Assembly: GCA_026874595.1 (NCBI GenBank)
Contig: CM049314.1
Span: forward strand, 61,299,300-61,363,299
Length of the DNA: 64,000 bases
Source: Sipunculus nudus
Lineage: Eukaryota > Annelida > Sipuncula > Golfingiida > Sipunculidae
Reading direction: 5' to 3'
Below, in pieces: positions 34,301-45,832 of this stretch. Positions within the stretch are counted from its first letter, which is position 1; each line of letters begins with the position of its first letter. A program made the translations under genes and the position numbers. Under the pieces are notes generated by a model that saw only the letters and a list, made by a program, of their open reading frames with translations, searched no databases and was not told where the DNA came from.

Positions 34301-35200
34301 TATTCAGTCTAGATCGGTGTCTAAAATATTTAAATGACCTTATCTGTATAGCAGCAATCGTGCATTACCTGTCAAATACAAACAAAAAGGTGAGCAAGAA
34401 TGATCCCCGACAGATCTGTGCTTTAGGTATCAGTATAAGAAAAAAACGGATAACATTTCTGTTCTTGTGAGGAGTCTTTGTAAATACGGTCTGTCACTTG
34501 AGAGCAGGGGCTAAGAGGAAGGGGTGAGGTCCGTCGAACCCTCAAAACTAACCGAAACCAATCACTTTGGAGACGTGCAAAGTCCAAGAACACGCCCTAT
34601 ATGGAGACCCGAATTAAATCCTTTTTTCATTAATTGCCTATACATTACTAATTGGAACTTAAATAAAGATATTTAGGGGGTATCATTTTTCAATCGAAGT
34701 AAAACTACATACTTCCCAAATGGCTGCAATAATGGATAAAAGCTTTTCTTTACTTTTGTGTTCGATCCAAGTAAAATCACAATAAAATCATATGTAACAC
34801 AAAACACACCACAACATTTTAATACCGAATCATACGTTTGGCAATCGCAGGGTCGACATAAGAACTGATGCAGACCCAGGGTGTATGCAGTTACAACAAG
34901 CATGCCAGAATTTTATTTCAGTTAAATATATGCAATATTAATTTTAAGGTCATATCATCTCCAGCCTTATAGTTAAGGCCGTCTCAGTCTGTATGATAAA
35001 ATCTCTATCCCTCTTCAGCTTGTATTTCACAGCATAAAAAGCATTCCCTAATTTGTTTGTTTTAATATTTCTTGTTTTATATGTTAGATCTCATAATATC
35101 TCGAACACACACTTTGAGATTCTTCATCAGTCATCACTAAGAGCTACATCTGTTCCATCTCTGAAACTTGTGTCATAAAGTTCCATGTTATCAATGCTGT
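31340..35200. other. intergenic region upstream of SLC22 gene 3
   Basis: No coding sequence is recognised. Notable sites are paired TGACGTC motifs (31479-31494), a donor-like CAAG/GTAAGA at 31514, an inverted CCAAT (GATTGGTTG) near 31731, two AGGTCA half-sites at about 31788 and 31808, and a 28-bp palindrome at 31886-31913. Any of these could belong to the gene 3 promoter, but no transcript start can be assigned. Confidence 0.4.
31886..31913. repeat. near-perfect palindrome
   Basis: CCCGGTATACCGGG (31893-31906) is a perfect palindrome. With the flanking TTATAA on each side it reaches 28 bp with one mismatched pair. It could be a protein-binding site or an element terminus. Confidence 0.8.
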
Positions 35201-35203
35201 AGC

Positions 35204-35218
35204 CTTTATCTTTAACAG
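35204..35218 (+). promoter_or_regulatory. 3' splice site before SLC22 gene 3
   Basis: CTTTATCTTTAACAG ends at 35218, so the exon begins at 35219 and leaves a 44-nt leader before the ATG. Confidence 0.65.
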
Positions 35219-35262
35219 GTCTGTGGAAATTGTTTACATAACAACAACAAAAAAAAGAAGAC

Positions 35263-36927
35263 ATGGAGCTCAACCAGATCTTACAAAATCACGTTGGAGA
35301 GATGGGCCGATATCAAATACTCCTACTCTGTTTGGTTGTGATGATAAGATTCCCGTTTCCAGTACATACTGTGGGAATCAATTTCTTTGCTGCAACTCCC
35401 GACCACTGGTGTTCGTTCAAACAACAACCGGGAACCATAAACCTTACGAACCTACAATGGAAGCTAATATCCATCCCGAGTCAGGTCCTGCATGGTGTAA
35501 GGCTGTTCAGCAAATGCAATATATATTCTTGGGTCTCTTCCTCTTCGAACAAAACAGCAGAGCAATTGTTGGCAATTCTTGACACTGTCCAGAATGTGAG
35601 CCTCATCGGCGAGATGAACCAATCGTCCTGCAACAGTTGGGATTTTGAGAGATCCAGTGGAGTACAGGACTCTCTGGTGACAGATCATAACTTAGTTTGT
35701 GGTCGGGCCTGGCTGAAGTCAATAATTGCCACTGTCTTCACCATAGGTTGGATTGTTGGAATGCCCCTGGCTGGATATTTAGCAGATGTTATTGGCCGCA
35801 GGAAAGTTCTTGTAATCGCAGTCTATGGGACGATAGCATTTGGAATATCACTACCTTTCTGCAAAGATCTATATTTGTTTTTACTTCTGCGTTTTCTGTT
35901 GTCTCTGTGTCTCAATGGATGTAACATTGCCTTCCCATATGCCATGGAAGTGGTTGGTTCAAGATATAGGTCAAGGGTCACCAGTGTAATAACAGCGGCT
36001 CTGACAATCGAAACATTTGGTCTCACTGGAATAGCTTACAACTTTCGTCGCCGCTTTGATTTTATGATCGTTACGGCTGCACCGTGCGCTCTTATTCTGA
36101 TACCAATTTTGTTTATTCCTGAATCTGTCCATTGGTTAGTAGCAAAGGGGCGAAAAGAGGAAGCAATCACAGTGATCAAATCCATGGGTAATATAAACAA
36201 ACAGACTTTACCCGAGGATCTGGAGGTTACCATTGAAACAGAACATAATGAACAGGTAACAAGCATTCTTGATCTGGTAAAAACACCAAGGATGCGCCAG
36301 ATTTCATTTGTATTGTGGGGTATCTGGGTTGTGATTACTATGGTGTTTTATGGAATATCTTGGAACGCCTCGGATTTAGGCGGGAACATCTACTTGAACG
36401 TGTTCCTTTCAAGTACTGCGGAGCTTCCAGCATTCATACTGATGCCACCCCTAGTTAGGAAAATGGGCCAAAGAAAAGTGTTTGTTGTTTTTAAAATTTT
36501 GGCCGGGATTTTCATGCTGTGTTCCCTTGCATCTACAGGAGGGAGGAGTGCTCTGTTTATTACCTTTATAATGTTGTCAAAGTCCTGCATCAGTGTATCC
36601 TTTCTCATTATCCAACAATGGACAACGGAGCTTTACCCAACAGTTACAAGATCCCTCGGATTTAGTGTAGCGTACCTGTGGGGGCAAATCGGAGTTTTGA
36701 TATCGTCTTATCTTCCGATCTTTGGTTGGAGAACTTTGTCGATTGTGTGTGGGACATGTACTATCTTTGCTTCCCTCCCTAGCCTCTTACTCCCAGATAC
36801 AGAGACCCAGGTAATGCCCTCAAACACGGGTAAAGAGGAAAAGACAGTAAAGCGTGAAAGAAATCAGGTTTGGCACACCCACGCGGCTGTGCAGCATGAA
36901 AGTGGATGCAGCACGACACGACTCTGA
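35263..36927 (+). CDS. SLC22-family organic ion transporter, gene 3
   Basis: A 554-residue single-exon transporter. The first membrane segment is about 17-39 and the extracellular loop runs to about 146, with cysteines at 50, 85, 123 and 146 and N-glycosylation sites at 60, 96, 111 and 119. The MFS signature GYLADVIGRRK is at 171-181 and PESVHWLVAKGRKEEA at 286-301, with the usual LVKTPRMRQ and TELYPTVTRS motifs later. The start matches MELN of genes 4 and 5 and has G at -3 and G at +4. The cytoplasmic tail is longer and more basic than in genes 1 and 2, and ends TTRL, the type of PDZ ligand seen at the end of CFTR and the phosphate transporter NaPi-IIa. It is the most divergent copy in the cluster. 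AATAAA at 36968-36973 is a likely polyadenylation signal. Confidence 0.95.
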   Translation: MELNQILQNHVGEMGRYQILLLCLVVMIRFPFPVHTVGINFFAATPDHWCSFKQQPGTINLTNLQWKLISIPSQVLHGVRLFSKCNIYSWVSSSSNKTAEQLLAILDTVQNVSLIGEMNQSSCNSWDFERSSGVQDSLVTDHNLVCGRAWLKSIIATVFTIGWIVGMPLAGYLADVIGRRKVLVIAVYGTIAFGISLPFCKDLYLFLLLRFLLSLCLNGCNIAFPYAMEVVGSRYRSRVTSVITAALTIETFGLTGIAYNFRRRFDFMIVTAAPCALILIPILFIPESVHWLVAKGRKEEAITVIKSMGNINKQTLPEDLEVTIETEHNEQVTSILDLVKTPRMRQISFVLWGIWVVITMVFYGISWNASDLGGNIYLNVFLSSTAELPAFILMPPLVRKMGQRKVFVVFKILAGIFMLCSLASTGGRSALFITFIMLSKSCISVSFLIIQQWTTELYPTVTRSLGFSVAYLWGQIGVLISSYLPIFGWRTLSIVCGTCTIFASLPSLLLPDTETQVMPSNTGKEEKTVKRERNQVWHTHAAVQHESGCSTTRL

Positions 36928-36967
36928 TTCAGTTTTAACGATTAATCACTTTGCTGATAAAGGGTTG

Positions 36968-36973
36968 AATAAA
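36968..36973 (+). terminator. polyadenylation signal of gene 3
   Basis: AATAAA lies 41 nt after the stop codon, and a second copy follows at about 36985. Short 3' UTR. Confidence 0.5.
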
Positions 36974-36990
36974 ATGTAGCATTTAATAAA

Positions 36991-37877
36991 GGCTATTATC
37001 TGAACATCTCAGAACCACAGAACACAGAAAATGCGCTTCTAGCACCATGAGGTGGAAGGTTACCTCTCCTTGTTCACGCGAATATTATTGGTACTAATTT
37101 CGAAGTCCCCTGTTTTTTTCCTTAGCTAACTGAAGCAGACTAAGTCAAGCTGTAAATCAAAGGACGTAGTGTGTTGATTTACGATAATTTATATAAGCAT
37201 GAAATTAAAATGTTACTTTACGATGTTGTCCTTTAAAACTCTACAGAAAAGGCGTCGCCATACAAAGTATGCGTCATCAATTTTGAAAAATCTCAAACGT
37301 CTAATTTTCACAATATATAATAAAGATCCCCTCATTATGATTATCTGTTATTCCAGTGATTTCAAACATTTTATCAGACATTGTCTTTTCGAAACCAAGT
37401 ACTTGCCATGCTCATGCTAATAGGAGAACTGGCCAAATTTTCACTCGAAAGAAGGAACACACGTGTATTTAAAGGAATGATTTAATTCGGATATTTTGGT
37501 GTCGCATAAAGGTTTGCTTAAAAAAGCCAACATCTTGCCATAAGCTAAATTCAACGACATACTTTACCAAACGTATCCACAGAAAGAACTTTTTGGTGTT
37601 CACAGAAAGGTTTTATCTAATAATTTATGTGGTTTTTCAAGACAGGTTAATTTTAGAATAAAAGTCGCACTCAATGAAAACATATATTTCTGTTGTTGTA
37701 GCTATCAGAAAATTTTAGAGATGTTTAAATGGAGTAATATATATGGACGTGGTAATGGTTTGAATAATAATTTAATAATAGATAATATTTTACATAATCA
37801 TAAACATGTTTCGGGAAAACATTGTGAATGATTCTAAAGTGGTTGACAGCAACTTCCCTGAACAGAACCGATATAGA
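36991..37877. other. intergenic sequence
   Basis: AT-rich sequence between gene 3 and the Tigger element. The 73-codon frame at 37199 has no recognisable features. Confidence 0.4.
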
Positions 37878-37879
37878 TA

Positions 37880-39512
37880 CAGTGGAGCGCCGTTCATCCG
37901 AACACCGTTTATCCGTAAAATCGTTTATCAGTAATTAAAACTGGAGAACCGAAATTATGACCGTTTATCCGTAATTTTGAAAATCTGGAAATATAAAAAT
38001 AATATTAATTCAATCAGAAGAACTGATAATGGCTCGTGTATTTACTCCCGGTCCCGACTAATTATGAATGCATCACCGGTTCGTTTCTGCAGGTGTGACA
38101 ACGCCTAATTACCCAAGTTGTACACACGCAGCTTGGGCTTGTACTCATTTGAGCAGTTATAGATGTGAAAACTACCACCGGCCGAGTCCCCTAATTAAGC
38201 TTGTGTCCTGCAATGTCGAGTTGTTCACACCTGCAAACCATCCGGCCATGAGAGCGAGTAGATTTTGAGCTGATAATGTCGGACTCTGATACGCTCGAAC
38301 TTGTACTCATCTGAGCAGTTTAACAGTGCAGGCAAATCTATCTTCTGTATAAGCTATACCATGACACACAAGTTCATTCACGATTTAGCAAATCTTCACC
38401 ACGACAACACAGCACTCAAGTTTCATGTCAGATGGAGTCAGGGTCTCGCAAGCGCAAACGCCATGTCCTGTCACTTGAAGACAAGCTCAGCATTCTGGAG
38501 AGACTTGATCGAGGCACCAAGGCAGCTGAGCTGGCCAGAGAGTTCAATATTGGCAGATCTACTATTAGTGACATCAAGAACAGTGGTCAGAAGCTAAAGG
38601 CGGTGGACTCGGACTACAGTGAACTGATAGTTGCTGACTGGCTCCACTGTGATGGTGATCTACCAACTGCTGCAATGCTGACAGACGAGGAGATTGTGCA
38701 GTCAGTCACTCAAGAAGCAGCTCCCGAGAAATCTGATAATGAGGAAGACACATCAGCCCCCGTGAAGCCCCCACCCACAGCTTCAGAGGCATTTGTTCAT
38801 GTCGAAGGTGTTCTGTCGTGGTTAGAGAGCCTACCGAAGGCCGACCCGCTTCACTTGAGTGTGCTACGCTACATCAGAAATCAGGCAGGCAGTTATCGTT
38901 CCAGGCAGTCTTATATCCGCAGTTATTTTAACTGATTTTATGATGCGACTTTCTCGATTCATGTGATCCGCCGAACCCCATGTTCATCAGTTTTCATGTG
39001 ATATTTGTGTGATATTTCCGCACTATTGTTGTAAATAAACTGTGCATTCATATAAAACTTTTTTTTATATTTTGTCAATTTCTACATCGCAGCAAGTAAT
39101 AAATGAGTCTCACAAGCACATTTAGTTTAACTGTCTGCACATAGGGGGCGGCACCGAGGGCGGTAAATCTATCATGGCGGATATCCACACGTTCAGCGAA
39201 AGATTAACTGGTACATGTACTTTACTAACAAAAAATCTTAATAAAGTAATTAAAGATATTATAATAGCTTGATTGAAATTTTGATTTGATAGTAAAAAGG
39301 TATTTATAACACATTATTCCGTTCTGTTCACGTTTTTTATAACTTTGAAAGCTAACCGAAGTCCGTGACACCGTACTACCATTTAGTAGTAATACCGGGA
39401 TGACAACATCGATGAAACGATTTTATTTTACAGATGTTCGTTCATCCGAACGTTCGTTTATCCGAACAAAACCCGTGTCCCCCGAGATGTTCGGATGAAC
39501 GGCGCTCCACTG
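37880..39512 (+). mobile_element. Tigger/pogo-type DNA transposon, internally deleted
   Basis: Perfect 25-bp terminal inverted repeats (37880-37904 and 39488-39512) begin CAGTGGAGCGCCGTTCATCC. They are flanked by the TA duplication (37878-37879 and 39513-39514) typical of the Tc1/mariner/pogo superfamily. The element is 1633 bp and encodes a shortened transposase (38432-38935), so it is non-autonomous. A polyadenylation signal AATAAA lies near 39034. Identical TIRs suggest relatively recent movement. Confidence 0.93.
38432..38935 (+). CDS. truncated Tigger-type transposase (CENP-B-like N terminus joined to C terminus)
   Basis: 167 residues. Residues 9-55 form the CENP-B/psq-type helix-turn-helix (SLEDKLSILERLDRGTKAAE, then LAREFNIGRSTISDIKN), which binds the element ends. 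From about residue 60 the sequence matches the family carboxy-terminal region (ADWLHCDGDLPTAAMLTDEE, with an acidic linker at 100-106). The second CENP-B-type helix-turn-helix and the whole DDE catalytic domain are missing, while full Tigger transposases run to several hundred residues. The join is in frame, leaving an open protein that could still bind DNA but not transpose. It might act as a repressor or be a passive relic. Confidence 0.85.
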   Translation: MESGSRKRKRHVLSLEDKLSILERLDRGTKAAELAREFNIGRSTISDIKNSGQKLKAVDSDYSELIVADWLHCDGDLPTAAMLTDEEIVQSVTQEAAPEKSDNEEDTSAPVKPPPTASEAFVHVEGVLSWLESLPKADPLHLSVLRYIRNQAGSYRSRQSYIRSYFN

Positions 39513-39514
39513 TA

Positions 39515-40845
39515 TTTAATGTCGATAATACTTATTATAGTGCATTTGTATTCAGAGATAAATGCGGACTTTTTGTATGGTTTACTGGAGAGTTTCCGGT
39601 TTCCTGCATGTATGGAATAAAATTAATTATAACATTGAATCGTGATTTGGCACAGTGCTGTTACATTCGTACAAACGTCTGTCTTGCTGACCATTAAAGT
39701 AGCTCGCCATTTATGCAGAAATCTCGGGATACAGTGTTTTGTTTGGTTAAACGATCATTCGCATAACGATTCTGCATGGTTCTCATTAAATGGCAAACTT
39801 CCACCAAGCACCGGACTTTAGATGTTTACCCAGCGCCCCATCGCTCAGTAGAAGCCTCCGAGGTCGCACCCCCCCCCCCCCCCCCCCCCCCGAGTGAGCG
39901 ATAATGATGAATCGGAGTGTATAGAGAATTTTAAAACTAGATATCAGGTGCAAATCTGTCAGATATGACTACTGTTGTGACAATTTTTTTTTAATCAGCC
40001 ATGTTTGAGATCCAGTAGGCTGCAGGAAAAAAAAGAGAAATGGTGTATTCCATGATTTTGCATTTAATGTCCATACACACTTATTATATATATATATATA
40101 TAATGTATATATATAGCATGCATAGCAGCGTGGACACGCCCTGCATCGATCATAACAAATTGACATATTGACATATAACTTTATCATAAAGGTATCATGT
40201 CACAAATGACAGAGGCCTATATATAAGACCTACATGAGGTCATCATCATCGGTCAATATGTATGGATATTTCCCATATATAACCATCATGTGACCTCGAG
40301 ATAAAAGGAGCACGAGACCGGTTAACAAATAATAGGATCATTCACTTTATCTGGCCCTTAACGCTCCTTCACTGAAGACAAAGTTGCTGAACAGTTTGAA
40401 ACGCACACTCGCATGAATGGTTATATGCGCAGCTGAGTGTAGCCCTTTGTGAGGTTTTTCTGTGGTATGTCAGACGGATGCAACTGCACTATAAATTGTA
40501 TCGTATATGGTTCTAATATATTCGAATTTGCAGAATGTTTCATGTTCTGTAGAAGCAGATATCGAAGTGCGACTTGGTGTTCATATGGGTGAGTATAAAA
40601 AAGCATTATCTCGTAGCATTATCATAGTTACTTCAACAGTTGCACTGGTGTCTCGTTGTACACGAATTCACGTGACGTAATGCAACTACCGGGGTCAAAG
40701 GTCAATTGCGGAGACCCGCTGATTCTGCCGCATCAGCCTTTATTTACACATTGTCTTCAATTAAGGGTTTACTTGTCTCCAGCGGGGGCGGGGGCTGATT
40801 ATTTTAATGAGAACGATTGCTTATATACATGTTAAAGTTAGAATA
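39515..40845. other. intergenic region between Tigger element and minisatellite
   Basis: No gene. A poly(C) run lies at about 39869-39891. A TATA-like GATAAAAGG is near 40300 and a compact regulatory-looking cluster is at 40669-40704 (listed separately). A short palindromic TA-rich stretch lies at 40084-40115. Confidence 0.4.
40669..40704 (+). promoter_or_regulatory. candidate regulatory cluster: E-box, CRE-like and DR1
   Basis: CACGTG overlaps TGACGTAA (40669-40680). Twelve nt later GGGTCA-A-AGGTCA (40692-40704) is a perfect direct repeat with 1-nt spacing, the type bound by HNF4, RXR and COUP-TF nuclear receptors. The site is not inside a recognisable repeat. It is about 5 kb upstream of gene 4, so any link to that gene is a guess. 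Confidence 0.35.
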
Positions 40846-40849
40846 TCTT

Positions 40850-41404
40850 TTTAAATAAGACTGATATCAGACTATTACAATTAGACTGTTATCTGACTAT
40901 TTGAATTAGATTGTAATTTGACTGTTTTAATGAGACTGATATCTGACTTTTTTAACTAGACTGATATCTGACGATTTTAAATAGACTGATATCTGACTAT
41001 TTTATATAGAATGATTTCAGAATATTTTAACCAGAATGATATCTGACTGTTTTATTTAGAATGATATCTAGAGTGTTTATTTAGACTGATATATGACGTT
41101 TTTATTTTGGCTGATATCTGACTATTTTATTTAAGATAAGATAAGATAGAGTATATTGCTATATATATATGTGTGTGTGTGTATGTGTGTAATAAAATCA
41201 TCACATACAATAGTATTTGGCTTGACTGGCTTGCTTAATTAGAATGATATTTAGGCTGGTATCTGACTACTTTAGTTAGAATGATATCTGAATATTTTAT
41301 TTAGAATGATATCTGACCCTTTTAATTTTAATAATACCTGAATTTTTTATTTAGAATTATATCTATTTTAATTAGACTGATATCTGATTATTTTAATTAG
41401 AGTG
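40850..41404 (+). repeat. AT-rich minisatellite with GATATC core
   Basis: Roughly 20 units of about 25 bp like AGACTGATATCTGACTATTT. They are interrupted at 41130-41230 by a TATATA/GTGTGT stretch. Units vary at 10-25% of positions. GATATC is itself palindromic. Confidence 0.9.
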
Positions 41405-42037
41405 TGGTTAGAACGGAGAGGGCTCGACATGAGCGTCAGTACTATTCGCTCAGCGTAAAATGCAAAGTAAGGAATTCATTAAACAGGTCCAACAAAAATG
41501 TTATGAAATGTTTTTCAAATTTTTTCAAAAGTGTATGTTCTTTTAGTGTTTAAAAAAGTTTAAATTTATTTAAATATTATTTTCTTAAAAGTTAATGTGA
41601 AAGCATTTTTTCTCATAACATTCTTAGAATTTAAAGTGAAGTATTTCTTTCTTACAGACATTTGACAGAGCTATAATAAAGTTAAAGATACTGTTATATT
41701 TTATATTAGTGCTTTAAAACGGTATATAAATATAAATTTTTTAATCTGTTATATTTCTAAAACGTTTCTCTATTGTTTTACATTTTAAATATATATATAT
41801 ATATATAATATATATTTTTATCTGTGTTGAATATATTACTTACAGATATGTGATATATGTTAGTAAAATGATTATTTTCATTCATAATATAATATAGAAA
41901 GTGCTAAACATCCCAGGGGCGTAGCCAGGGGGTAACCGGAGGGGGCCATGTCACAACCCCCCCCCCATCTACCCCCATACCAATTTGCACTTTCAAGAAA
42001 ATAAATATCTGCTTAGAAAATTGACACATTAAAAGGC

Positions 42038-42107
<70 letters not shown>

Positions 42108-43137
42108 CTTTGGCCAGCAGTTCTTTAGCAGGCCTAGTTTAAATTTACTGGTTGGCGTTCTTTTTTTAGTATTAGTAATCTCCGGCGACCGTGTTTGCGA
42201 TAATTTCGAGCCTTGATGGATAGAATTTATTCTAAACATATCCCATAACGAGGTTTACATATGGACCTACATCTATGTTATTTTTTTATTATTATTACTC
42301 ATGGCGAGGCCTTCACCGACTGCATGCTTCAATATAACAATAATTCATGTAATAAGGAATAACCTAATGACAGGTTGACCTATGCAGGAACCCTTTCAGT
42401 AGTTTATACTGCAACAATTCGCGTGAACGCGGCTTATCTTATTAATATATAGTAGGTACCAACTATAATCGTATTGCTATTGTAACGCCGCACCCTCTGG
42501 TTGTGGTTTGTTCTTACTTGCCTCCGCCAGGAGGGAATGCGTTCATCCCCGTTCGTGTGTTTGTTCGCAAACCAACTCATTGCAGTTGTAGACTTAATTA
42601 TTTTGCTGATGTGCATGAAAACATACAGACACATAATACTCAGAGTTGCTTGAACATCTATTAACTTCATAATCAAACAAACAAAAGCAAGCAACAGCTT
42701 TATTCAGTCCTTAATGCAAGTTATGCAACATATGTATCAAGGTAAGTTGTTAAAGGTGCCTAATTACCTACCTTTTGAAAAAGAATTTATTTAATATCTG
42801 GCTTCCTCTGTGTATATAATATGTTTAAAGGGTAATTTTGGTTGTGAAAATTTCTTTAGAGGTCTTCGTGAAGGATAAGTGAACTTGTTTATCAACAACA
42901 TGCTTGTTAACAAAGCAATATTGACAAACGGAAAAAAACATGTAACCTTAGGTGGTAGGTTGCATATATATGAAAGGTCACTTCTTGCAATTCAAAGGAT
43001 TACCTTTAGTTTACAAAAGTCAGATAGGTGATTGGGTCCCTTTAAATAAGAAAAATGTTACTCACGCTTACTTAATCGGATTATTTTGTTATACTAGGCT
43101 ATTATTGCTAAAGTCCACCCTCAAACACCTACTTTAA

Positions 43138-43140
<3 letters not shown>
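41405..43140. other. intergenic sequence with repeat fragments
   Basis: No gene. A CAGGGGCGTAGCCAGGGGG string at 41914 resembles terminal inverted repeats of hAT-like elements in many invertebrate genomes, but no matching far end was found. A (TA)n run occupies about 42044-42102. Confidence 0.4.

Positions 43141-43207
<67 letters not shown>
43141..43207. repeat. (AT)n(AG)n microsatellite
   Basis: An AT run passes into an AG run. A second TA run follows at 43326-43372. Confidence 0.95.
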
Positions 43208-43210
<3 letters not shown>

Positions 43211-43324
43211 AGAGGGGGTGGATAAAGAGTAAGAGTGACACCATTTAGACAGACTTACTTATTTAATATCATACATGTGATACACACTTCGACTACAGAT
43301 TAACACGGCTATACCATTCATTAC

Positions 43325-43374
<50 letters not shown>

Positions 43375-43565
43375 TTATATTATTAATACATGCATAGATG
43401 CATAGAGAAAAGATAGGTATAGGACAAAGTACCTGTAAAAACTGTTATTAACGTAAAAAAACTGTAAAAAATCTCCAGTTCATCCTTACATGTTTGAAAC
43501 ATCTTGCATATTAAGAAGGATTAAAGCATATGGTGTATCATGTTATATATGTACATCGAATTATT

Positions 43566-45160
43566 GTATCCCCAGACAAAGTCTGGGGATACTATGGTTC
43601 TAGCACGGTCCCGCCGCCGTAGAAAAATCTTGTGAGCGAGATAACTAAAAACATAAAAATTTCACGACTCTTTATCTATTTTTACCTGTGTATGGATATG
43701 GATGAGAATACGAAGCCTATATAAAATGGGGTCATAACCTTCAATAGGATTGTGACATTGACCTTGAATAGGTCCATTCTTGCTGAAAATCCTACAAAAA
43801 TCTTAAATATCTCAAGAAAGCATGCATTGATTTATCCAAAAATCAATTAGACGGAAGATCTTAGATAGCCTTGTCAGGTACCAGTAACTGGTAGCGCCAC
43901 CTATTATCCTTTCTTGTTTCGCGCCTTTTAATAAACGTATCATTGCCACATGTCAGTAGTGTGAACATTACAAGTCAAAAACAAATGGACTGATATCTTT
44001 CATATTATGCACATGTATAGATATGGGTTATTGAATGAGGTCTATTTAAATTTGGGTCATTACCTTTACCGTGAAAGTGTCCTTGACCTTGAATATTGCC
44101 ATATTTGGTAAAAATCACACATCTCTTATGATATCTCCAGTTTCGAGTGATATATGGTTAACAAAATTTGTCTTATGTATGGCCCACCAATAAAGTAAGA
44201 ACCCTATAAGTTTTAGGGTCATGAGTTCAAAGGTCAAGGTCACAGTCCCACATCTTAAAAAAATAGTGTGCATGCATTTAAAGCCAGCCTTTTCATCCCA
44301 GACTTTCCACCTTGCACATATAACTGACCTGCCAATAAAGGAAGATCCCTATCAATATTGGGGTCACAAGTTCAAAGGCGAAGGTCACAGGAGCCATCTG
44401 TCCAGCAATTTGTTTTCAGTTGATAATTCCAGCTTGGATTGATATATGGATTTAAAGCTTGACTTATAATCGGCCCACCAATAAAGCAAGAACCCTCATG
44501 TTTTGGGCCATGAGGTCAAAGGTCAAAGTCACAGGAGCAACATCTTTAAAAAATGTGGATACATTTAAAGCAAACCTTTTCATCCCAGACCTTCAAGCTT
44601 CCACACCTACCAATAGCCAAAGATCCCTATCAATTTTGAGGTCACAAGGTCAAAGGTGAAGATCACAGTAGCCATCTGTCCAAAACTTCATTTGCTGATG
44701 ATAACCTAAGTTTGGATTGATATATGGATTTCAAACTTGACTCATACATGGCCTACCAATAAAGCAAAAACCTTAATGATTTTGGGGTCATCTGTTCTAA
44801 GGTCAAGGTCATAGGACCAACTCCTTTAAAAAGATTGTGGATGCGTTTTAAGCAAAACTATTCACCCCGGACCTTCCATCTTGCACATATAGCTCACCTG
44901 CCAATAGATGAAGATTCCTGTCAATTTTGGGGTTACAAGGTCAAACGTCAATGTCACAGGAGCCATATGTCCTCATATCTGTGGAAACAATGGATTTTGG
45001 TTAACCCCATATCTTTTCACGTACTGCCTCTGTTTCCTTCAAATTTGACCAAACAATCTTCATTGACAAAGGCTTTGGCTTTGTCAAGTGTTAATATTTG
45101 TGTTAGTGGAAGGGGGTCATTTTAGAAGGGGGTATGCCTTATTTGTCCGGGGATACTACC
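43566..45160. mobile_element. non-autonomous terminal-inverted-repeat element with AAGGTCA-rich internal repeats
   Basis: The left end GTATCCCCAGACAAAG and the right end TTTGTCCGGGGATAC (45146-45160) are inverted repeats with one mismatch. Just inside the left end is a perfect hairpin, ATCCCCAGAC-AAA-GTCTGGGGAT (43568-43590). The body holds tandem units of 278-291 bp starting with GGCCYACCAA at 44181, 44472 and 44750, each with CAAAGGTCAAGGTCACAG-like strings. No coding frame is convincing and no target duplication is clear. Confidence 0.7.
44181..45000. repeat. tandem repeats of about 285 bp inside the TIR element
   Basis: Three units. Each has a first half with an ACCAATAAAG.AAGAACC-type start and a second half with CCTGCCAATA or a variant, so each unit is itself a diverged dimer. 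A perfect DR1 (AGGTCA-A-AGGTCA) lies at 44513-44525. Confidence 0.75.
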
Positions 45161-45815
45161 GCATTATAGATGCCAAAAATTTCTAGTTTCTTACAAACTT
45201 AGTGACATATACACAATCAGTCCTAACATTAAAAATGTAAGTGAATATATTATAACGTCCTTAGTTATCCTTATCAGTGCTCCCTCTCAGAGCTTTCTTG
45301 GCTCCCAGTCTGTTTCTCACTTTAGTGTGGATGTATCAAAACCTGAGAATATCCTCTCAATTGAAGCTGATGAAGCAAATTGATAAGCTCTGGGTCATCC
45401 CTGTCACTGAATAAACAATGATGCCCAAATCAAGCCTTGTGGCACCTGTTACTGGGAAACCATGACCGAACAGGAAGTTTTTAAATGGGTACCAGTCAGC
45501 CTTTAGCACATTGCCTACTGATGTGATTTGAACATGAGCACTATGCCTCTGGGATCATATACCTCCCAATGTCTTTGTCAATAATGACGTTTATATGATG
45601 AACTCGTAGTTATCACTTAACAAAAATTCCACATGGATCTAGGAATCATTTTGATTCTCGTACTTAAACCAGCTGGCGGTTATGTATTTGCACAAACATC
45701 GTTTATACACACCATGAAAGGCTATGTTCCTCAAATCCTACAACTGTAAGAGCTAGGAGAAACTGGATAACAAGCTCAAGGGTCGAGTGATAAGGGCAAT
45801 AATACAAATGTTTCA
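45161..45815. other. intergenic or 5'-intron sequence before gene 4
   Basis: No gene or element recognised. It probably contains part of the gene 4 5'-UTR intron. Confidence 0.35.
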
Positions 45816-45817
45816 TT

Positions 45818-45832
45818 GTTTATCTGTTTCAG
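45818..45832 (+). promoter_or_regulatory. 3' splice site before SLC22 gene 4
   Basis: TTTATCTGTTTCAG ends at 45832, so the exon begins at 45833 with an ATG. The main ATG is 24 nt further on, exactly the leader length in gene 5. Confidence 0.75.

Noticed and set aside
40849-41404. CRISPR-like array
   Set aside because: Units are contiguous, diverged and without unique spacers, and the window is eukaryotic.
41914-41932. Terminal inverted repeat of a hAT-like element
   Set aside because: The string resembles a known type of end, but no opposite end or 8-bp duplication was found.
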